A DNA stretch of 35,825 nucleotides from an uncultured Cytophaga sp. GTDB lineage: Bacteria > Bacteroidota > Bacteroidia > Cytophagales > Cytophagaceae. The notes under the pieces are model-generated. The model made no database searches and had not been told where the DNA came from. It saw only the letters and a program-made list of their open reading frames with translations. Made by a program: the position numbers and the translations under genes. The stretch is from positions 1 through 35,825 of the forward strand of contig NZ_CALMGQ010000177.1 in the NCBI RefSeq assembly GCF_937863595.1. Reading direction: 5' to 3'. Shown here in pieces: positions 30,925-35,825 of the stretch. Every line of letters begins with the position of its first letter. The stretch's first letter is position 1.

Positions 30925-32562
30925 ATGGCTGAATTGATTAGAATGCCTAAAATGAGCGATACCATGACTGAAGGTGTTATCGCTGCATGGCACAAAAAAG
31001 TAGGAGATAAGGTGAAGTCCGGAGACCTTTTAGCGGAAGTTGAAACGGATAAGGCTACCATGGAAATGGAATCGTATGAAGATGGAATACTCTTACATAT
31101 TGCTGCGGAAGCAAAAACTGCTGTACCGATTGATGGTGTTATTGCAATCATAGGTAAAGAAGGTGAAAATATAGATGCATTATTAGCTGAAATCAAAGGC
31201 GGTGGTAAGCCTGCAGATGCTCCTAAAGCAGAAGCAAAAGCAGAAGAACCTGCAAAATCTGCTGAAGCAACAAGTGCGCCAGCCGTTGATTTATCTTCTA
31301 TTAAGGCAGAAGCGATATTGATGCCTAAAATGAGCGATACAATGGTTGAAGGAACGATTGTAGCTTGGCATAAAAAAGTAGGTGACGCTGTTAAATCAGG
31401 CGAATTATTAGCAGAAGTAGCTACTGATAAGGCGACCATGGAAATGGAATCCTATGAAGATGGTACACTGTTACACATTGAAATTAAAGAAGGGGAAGCT
31501 GTTCAGATTGACGGATTGATTGCAATCATCGGTGAAAAAGGAACAGATGTAACTCCAATTATCAATGCATATAAAAATGGCGGTAAGCCTTCCGCTGCAC
31601 CTGTAGCAAAAGAAGCTGCTAAATCTGATACTGCTTCTGCACCAGCTAGTGCTAGTGCTCCAGTTGCTCATGGTTCTTCTTCGGATGATCGATCAAAAGT
31701 TTCTCCATTAGCGCGTAAGATTGCGTCTGATAAAGGAATCGACATCAAACAAGTGAAAGGGTCTGGTGATCATGGTCGTATTGTAAAACGCGACATTGAA
31801 AACTTCAAAGCATCTGATGCTGCTCCGGTTGCCAAAGGTGCTAGCACTCCTGCAGTTTCGTTGCCATCTGTTGTTGGCGAAGAAAGCTTCAGTGAATTTC
31901 CAGTTTCTCAAATGCGTAAGGTTATTGCAAAGCGTTTGACAGAAAGTTTATTTACTGCGCCTCACTTCTATTTAACCATGGAAATCAACATGGATAAAGC
32001 GATCGAAGCACGAGTAAGTATTAACGAAGTAGCAACGGCAAAAATATCCTTCAACGATATGGTAATCCGTGCATGCGCGGCAGCTATTCGCAAACATCCA
32101 ATGGTGAACGCTTCTTGGTTAGGCGATAAAATTCGTGTAAACAATCACATTCACATAGGTGTGGCAATTGCTGTAGAAGAAGGTTTATTAGTACCGGTAG
32201 TACGTTTTGCAGATTCTAAATCACTTTCTCATATTTCTACAGAAGTAAAAGAATTGGCTGGTAAAGCGAAGAGTAAAAAACTAACACCAGCAGAAATGTC
32301 TGGTAATACCTTCACTATTTCCAACTTAGGTATGTTTGGTATTGATGAATTTACATCTATCATCAATTCTCCTGATGCATGTATCTTATCGGTAGGTGGT
32401 ATCAAACAAACTCCAATTGTAAAGAACGGTCAAATCGTTATTGGAAATATTATGAAGGTAACACTTGCTTGTGATCACCGCGTAGCGGATGGTGCAGTAG
32501 GTTCAGCATTCTTACAAACACTAAAAAGCTACCTTGAAGATCCCGTACGTATTTTAGCGTAA
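30925..32562 (+). CDS. pdhC: Dihydrolipoamide acetyltransferase, E2 of pyruvate dehydrogenase
   Basis: A 545-residue multidomain acyltransferase. Two lipoyl domains occupy about 1-77 and 130-208, with lipoyl lysines K43 (ETDKATME) and K169 (ATDKATME); the pair are near-identical and joined by Ala/Glu/Lys-rich linkers. A peripheral-subunit-binding domain follows (SPLARKIASDKGIDIKQVKG), then the catalytic core of about 230 residues ending in DHRVADGAVGSAF, whose H-x3-DG is the active site. The start ATG fits the usual MAELIRMPKMSDTM. E2 transfers acetyl groups to CoA. The E1 and E3 genes are not in the window, so it could serve pyruvate or another 2-oxo acid; the sequence looks like the pyruvate type. 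Confidence 0.93.
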   Translation: MAELIRMPKMSDTMTEGVIAAWHKKVGDKVKSGDLLAEVETDKATMEMESYEDGILLHIAAEAKTAVPIDGVIAIIGKEGENIDALLAEIKGGGKPADAPKAEAKAEEPAKSAEATSAPAVDLSSIKAEAILMPKMSDTMVEGTIVAWHKKVGDAVKSGELLAEVATDKATMEMESYEDGTLLHIEIKEGEAVQIDGLIAIIGEKGTDVTPIINAYKNGGKPSAAPVAKEAAKSDTASAPASASAPVAHGSSSDDRSKVSPLARKIASDKGIDIKQVKGSGDHGRIVKRDIENFKASDAAPVAKGASTPAVSLPSVVGEESFSEFPVSQMRKVIAKRLTESLFTAPHFYLTMEINMDKAIEARVSINEVATAKISFNDMVIRACAAAIRKHPMVNASWLGDKIRVNNHIHIGVAIAVEEGLLVPVVRFADSKSLSHISTEVKELAGKAKSKKLTPAEMSGNTFTISNLGMFGIDEFTSIINSPDACILSVGGIKQTPIVKNGQIVIGNIMKVTLACDHRVADGAVGSAFLQTLKSYLEDPVRILA

Positions 32563-32587
32563 GTTTCTTATAAGATGTTCCTATATG

Positions 32588-32619
32588 AAAGTTCCACTGG
32601 AAACAGTGGAACTTTTTTT
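32588..32619 (+). terminator. Terminator after the E2 gene, GAAA loop
   Basis: Arms AAAGTTCCACTG (32588-32599) and CAGTGGAACTTT (32604-32615), perfect 12 bp, capped by the tetraloop GAAA and followed by TTTT. The next ATG is at 32631. Confidence 0.93.
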
Positions 32620-32630
32620 AATCAATTTCT

Positions 32631-33275
32631 ATGAGAAAAATTATCATACTTTCCATTGTTATACTATTTTGTTGTTGCTTAAGAACAAACAACGCTAAGT
32701 CAACCAAACAGATGACCTTGTATTCATATCAATCAAATAGAGGAGATGCTGTTTTTAGTAAAATTGTCCCAAATAATAATTATGGTACACTTGAAGATAT
32801 TCATTTATATGCTTGGACTCAAAATGGTGTGTTAAATGTAAATCGGGTACTAGTAGATTTTAATACTTCTGAAATCATTCCAGGGACTAAAATAAACCAC
32901 GCGTATCTGAATATATATTACAATACAACTTCACAATATGATATAATATTGGGGGGTAAAGGCAACTTGGGAGAAGACTCCTTTCTGGTAGAAGAGGTTG
33001 TTTCAGAATGGAATGAAAAGACTGTAACATGGGCAAACCAACCAATAGTTAATTCATTAATGAATGTAGTAATATTAAAAAAAATAGATCCCAAAGCGAA
33101 TTATATAAAACTTGATGTTACTGAAATTGTACAAAGTATGATTCTTAAGCCTGTTGCTGAACGGTATGGTCTGAGATTGAAACTTGAAAATGAAATTCCA
33201 TATAATGTTTATTTTTTTGCATCTGGAAATCATCCGATAGTAAATCTTCGACCATCCTTAGAAATAGATTTTTAA
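32631..33275 (+). CDS. Secreted DNRLRE-domain protein
   Basis: A 214-residue protein with an N-terminal signal segment (hydrophobic 4-16, Cys-rich CCC at 14-16, cleavage uncertain) and one DNRLRE-type beta-sandwich: DAVFSKIVPNNNYGTLEDIH, a RVLVDFNTSEIIPGTKINHA block, YLNIYYNT, EWNEKTVTWANQP, LDVTEIVQSM and the closing NLRPSLEIDF. Such domains occur in exported and cell-surface proteins of Bacteroidetes and some bind polysaccharide. There is no catalytic domain and no C-terminal sorting domain. It stands alone between two look-alike terminators, which hints at insertion as a unit. Confidence 0.82.
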   Translation: MRKIIILSIVILFCCCLRTNNAKSTKQMTLYSYQSNRGDAVFSKIVPNNNYGTLEDIHLYAWTQNGVLNVNRVLVDFNTSEIIPGTKINHAYLNIYYNTTSQYDIILGGKGNLGEDSFLVEEVVSEWNEKTVTWANQPIVNSLMNVVILKKIDPKANYIKLDVTEIVQSMILKPVAERYGLRLKLENEIPYNVYFFASGNHPIVNLRPSLEIDF

Positions 33276-33292
33276 TATGCATCGTTTGAAAT

Positions 33293-33328
33293 AAAAGTGC
33301 TACTGGAAACAGTGGCACTTTTATTTTT
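33293..33328 (+). terminator. Terminator after the DNRLRE gene, GAAA loop
   Basis: Arms AAAAGTGCTACTG (33293-33305) and CAGTGGCACTTTT (33310-33322), 13 bp with one G-U, loop GAAA, then ATTTTTT. The loop-proximal part ACTGGAAACAGTGG is the same as in the terminator at 32588. Confidence 0.92.
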
Positions 33329-33348
33329 TGTGTATTCGAGTTACACAC

Positions 33349-35316
33349 TTAAATCACATTCGGAATCTCCACAATAAACGTTGTTCCGCCCGTACTTACT
33401 GGTTGGTACGTTATTGTTCCATTTATTTTTTCTAATGACATTTTTACGATGTATAATCCTAAACCTGTACCGCTAATTTCTTCCTTCAAATGTTCTCTGA
33501 AAAACATCGTAAAAATGTGTTCACGATTTTCTTTTTGAATGCCAATGCCGTTATCCGTAAACTGAAGGATTGCCTTTGACTCATTTGCTCGGATTAAAAT
33601 ATCCAATTTAGAGGCTTCAACTTGAACCTTCGTGTACTTCATCGCATTTTCAATAATGTTTTCTATAACAGTATATATAATATGTTCATGCGATCTAAAT
33701 ACTCCAGTTTGATGTATGTCTTTAGAAATAACAATAGTTTTATATTCGTTTGTAGGTTCAAGAGATGTTTGTATTTTATTAAGTAAATGTTCGAAATCAA
33801 TTTCACAAATTTCTTCTTTATCAGATTTTTTAATATTCGATAATTCTCTAAAATCAGTTGTTATCTTATCTAATTTTAAAGCACTTCCTTGAATTAATTT
33901 AAAATAATTTTCGCGATCCAACACGTCAATTAATCCTAAGTTTGCTAAGCCAAGAATGGATTTAATAGGTCCTTTAATATCGTGAGAAAGTCTGTAAAAC
34001 AAGGTGTCCAATTCGTCCACTTTTTCATTTATAATTTCATTTTGAATTTGAAGTACTTCTGTACGTTCTGATACACGTTCTTCCAATATTTTATTTATGT
34101 TCTCGGTAACAATTTTTTCCTGAATCATTATTTTCAACCAAGAGCCAAGTGATAAGGATAGGAAAAGAATTTCTAAAACTGCTCCAAAATTTAATGAATA
34201 CGCAGTGAAAATGTTTGATTCAACAATACATGCAACTCTTAATGAATTGATGATAAAAGAGATTAAGAGTACTGAAAAACCAATAGCGAAATATAAAGCG
34301 GGTTTAAATCCTTTATAATACGCGTAGATAGCCGATAAATAGGCTACTATAAATGGAATATAATCATAATACATGATTAGGGATAAAAATTGGTCGTTAT
34401 TCTGCGGTATACATGCGATAACTATTCGAACCACAATCCATACCATCATTGCTTTCCAGATCCAAGGCGATTTTTGCTTTATTTCTAAAAAAGCGCAAAA
34501 ATAAAGTGTATACGGAATGAGCATCAACAATCTCGAAATAGAAATGGAGTGTGTATTTATAAACGGATAATTCGCCCATAGATATTGAAAGCCTGTGCCG
34601 TCCTGACACATGAAAAATACAGCGAAACCTGTAAGAAATAACGAATAGTATAGAAATACGATTTTTCGAAAGGATAGTAGCATTAATAGACTAAATAGGG
34701 CTACTATACCAATTGTGCCGTAAAAGATCCCCAGTAAAAAGTATTCTCCGATTGCATAGGTTGTAAAAGCATCAAAACGTCTGATATAGAGTTCGAAACT
34801 TGCTGGTTGTTTTGTACGAATACGTAGGTAGCAGATTATCTGCTCCTTTGAATTAGGAATCAGAAATTCGAAATTCTTATGACCGACAGAACGTTGACTG
34901 AACTTATATTGATCTCCTTCAATCACTTCTGAGAAGCCAGTATTTGTTTGCATGTAGCAGGAAATTTCATTGATTCTAAAATTGAAAGATTCAATGAGCC
35001 ACTGCTGACTTTTATCTGTTTTATTTAAAATGGTAAGCTTAAGCCAGTAAGCCGACTCACGATTAGAATTACGCAGCATACTTTCACCAGAAGCTTTAAA
35101 TCTGGAATTAAAAAGTGGAGATGTTACCTGTTCAATCGTAAAACTTGCCGTTGGGTCTTCAAGTTGCTCAATAAGTTGAGGTGAAATTTGATATTGTTTG
35201 TCCCCATTATGTAGGGTAACAGCATACTCCGCTTGTGTCCATAATGAACTCAACAAGAATAGTATTAATAAAATACAATAGGATGTAATTTTATTAAGCA
35301 GTATTGAAAAGTTCAA
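33349..35316 (-). CDS. 7TMR-DISM sensor histidine kinase
   Basis: A 655-residue membrane kinase. A signal peptide (to about 28) leads into a periplasmic 7TMR-DISM extracellular domain (about 30-180, with WLIESFNFRINEISCYM), then seven membrane spans (about 187-400), a coiled coil (400-440) and the kinase core. The dimerisation box LSHDIKGPIKS carries the phospho-acceptor H445; the ATPase domain has N-box NIIENAMKYT (553-562), G1 DNGIGI (588-593) and G2 GTGLGLYIVK (616-625). All catalytic motifs are intact. No response regulator gene is adjacent, so it is an orphan in this window. The ligand is unknown; related receptors bind carbohydrates or other small molecules. Confidence 0.93.
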   Translation of the reverse strand: MNFSILLNKITSYCILLILFLLSSLWTQAEYAVTLHNGDKQYQISPQLIEQLEDPTASFTIEQVTSPLFNSRFKASGESMLRNSNRESAYWLKLTILNKTDKSQQWLIESFNFRINEISCYMQTNTGFSEVIEGDQYKFSQRSVGHKNFEFLIPNSKEQIICYLRIRTKQPASFELYIRRFDAFTTYAIGEYFLLGIFYGTIGIVALFSLLMLLSFRKIVFLYYSLFLTGFAVFFMCQDGTGFQYLWANYPFINTHSISISRLLMLIPYTLYFCAFLEIKQKSPWIWKAMMVWIVVRIVIACIPQNNDQFLSLIMYYDYIPFIVAYLSAIYAYYKGFKPALYFAIGFSVLLISFIINSLRVACIVESNIFTAYSLNFGAVLEILFLSLSLGSWLKIMIQEKIVTENINKILEERVSERTEVLQIQNEIINEKVDELDTLFYRLSHDIKGPIKSILGLANLGLIDVLDRENYFKLIQGSALKLDKITTDFRELSNIKKSDKEEICEIDFEHLLNKIQTSLEPTNEYKTIVISKDIHQTGVFRSHEHIIYTVIENIIENAMKYTKVQVEASKLDILIRANESKAILQFTDNGIGIQKENREHIFTMFFREHLKEEISGTGLGLYIVKMSLEKINGTITYQPVSTGGTTFIVEIPNVI

Positions 35317-35628
35317 TCTGAGAATATAATTAGATTTCTGGTTGAAAATAGGAGTAGTTGATTAATAGCTTAACTAAATATAACGAAGTGTTATATCATT
35401 TAATAACACTTTGAAATTTATATTATGAATAATTTAGATTGTTATTTACTATTATCGAATCTAATTGTTTGTTTTAATGCATGGATTTGTTTTAATAAAT
35501 AACAGTGTATTTTCACGAAAATTGTATCCTTTTTAGCAATACTTACATATATTCCAGTTTTTTTACGTTAAATTTTTCTTATTAAAATGAAAGTCACATA
35601 TTTAGTTTGAGAATTAAAATTTACAGCT
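35317..35628. other. Intergenic region with one inverted repeat
   Basis: About 310 AT-rich bases between divergent genes. AAGTGTTAT (35386-35394) and ATAACACTT (35403-35411) are a perfect 9-bp inverted repeat about 70 bases upstream of the kinase start, a possible operator. TTAGTTTG (35602-35609) is one base off a -7 element before the small ORF at 35629. No other structure seen. Confidence 0.5.
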
Positions 35629-35784
35629 ATGTCAAAAACAAAAAATGAATCCCCCAAATCTAAAGAAGAACAAAAAGAAGTAGGAAAGGGCAATCTTCAG
35701 GAAGTAAAAACAAATGAAGATTTTAATAAAATCAAACCCAAACCTGAAGATCCATTGCTTAAAGTAAAAAAAGTTAAAAAATAG
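35629..35784 (+). CDS. Small Lys-rich protein, 51 residues
   Basis: A short open frame from ATG (35629) to TAG (35782-35784). The product is very hydrophilic: MSKTKNESPKSKEEQKE at the start and a basic tail LKVKKVKK, about one third Lys and many Glu, no Cys, no Trp, no membrane segment; predicted disordered. Small proteins of this type are common in Bacteroidetes and have no known role. The coding character (strong Lys/Glu/Pro bias, clean start and stop) argues that it is real, but it is short and ends just 10 bases before adapter sequence. Confidence 0.6.
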   Translation: MSKTKNESPKSKEEQKEVGKGNLQEVKTNEDFNKIKPKPEDPLLKVKKVKK

Positions 35785-35794
35785 TTCGGTCACA

Positions 35795-35825
35795 ATCGGA
35801 AGAGCGTCGTGTAGGGAAAGAGTGT
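35795..35825. other. Illumina sequencing adapter at the contig end (artefact)
   Basis: The last 31 bases, from ATCGGAAGAGCGTCGTG to GGAAAGAGTGT, equal the reverse complement of the TruSeq universal / read-1 adapter minus its first bases. They are not genomic. The contig therefore ends near 35794 and this end was left untrimmed. Confidence 0.97.

Noticed and set aside
30906-31439. A 177-codon open frame on the minus strand inside the E2 gene
   Set aside because: It is antisense to the two lipoyl domains and linkers, whose codon bias leaves the reverse frame open; the product is low-complexity Ala/Ser and the plus-strand protein is unmistakable.

Overview
The window reads as an AT-rich Bacteroidetes chromosome segment. 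Several proteins look Cytophaga-like to me from memory (not checked). Supporting traits are the bacillithiol gene bshB1, the menaquinone genes menI-menF-menD, a 7TMR-DISM sensor kinase, lipoproteins with short signal peptides, almost no Shine-Dalgarno sequences, and a match to the Bacteroidetes promoter TTG-N17-23-TAnnTTTG. It is a draft contig: bases 1-2 lie inside a gene and bases 35795-35825 are Illumina adapter, so real DNA stops near 35794. I see no rRNA, tRNA, CRISPR array, integrase or transposase.

Left end (1-2705): a tandem array of DUF2931-like lipoprotein genes, each starting at a GTG that shares one base with the previous stop codon, ending in a 27-codon stump of a fourth copy. 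Next (3149-9077) is the most interesting block, a lipid-metabolism operon that matches the uncharacterised E. coli ynbABCD set: a CdsA-like enzyme, a PlsC acyltransferase, a CDP-alcohol phosphatidyltransferase with altered metal-site Asp residues, an alpha/beta hydrolase fused to a methyltransferase, a PAP2 phosphatase fused to a dual-specificity phosphatase, and a small membrane protein. Together they could build a CDP-lipid, swap in a phosphorylated alcohol, dephosphorylate it and modify it.

Middle (9211-26667): a fatty-acid-hydroxylase-type membrane protein, then a 970-base non-coding, repeat-rich stretch with a frameshifted gene remnant, two diverged copies of a 130-bp repeat, terminal inverted repeats and an 11-bp tandem repeat. 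After it come a secreted caspase-fold-like protein and a small lipoprotein (minus strand), the trxB / M23-LysM peptidase / bshB1 run, pdxH, a YwqK-type repeat lipoprotein, yqgE, a DUF349 protein, a CDF metal exporter, a Cys-rich CWC-DUF5522 protein next to a Dph6-like PP-loop enzyme and an AlkC-type glycosylase, a secreted unknown, an ABC-F ATPase, and ypfJ overlapping a DinB-family gene.

Right end (26686-35794): a minus-strand menI-menF-menD operon divergent from a histidine phosphatase, a dihydrolipoamide acetyltransferase with two lipoyl domains, a secreted DNRLRE protein set between two near-identical terminators, a 7TMR-DISM histidine kinase and a 51-residue Lys-rich protein. Convergent gene pairs are separated by long perfect hairpins acting as bidirectional terminators.
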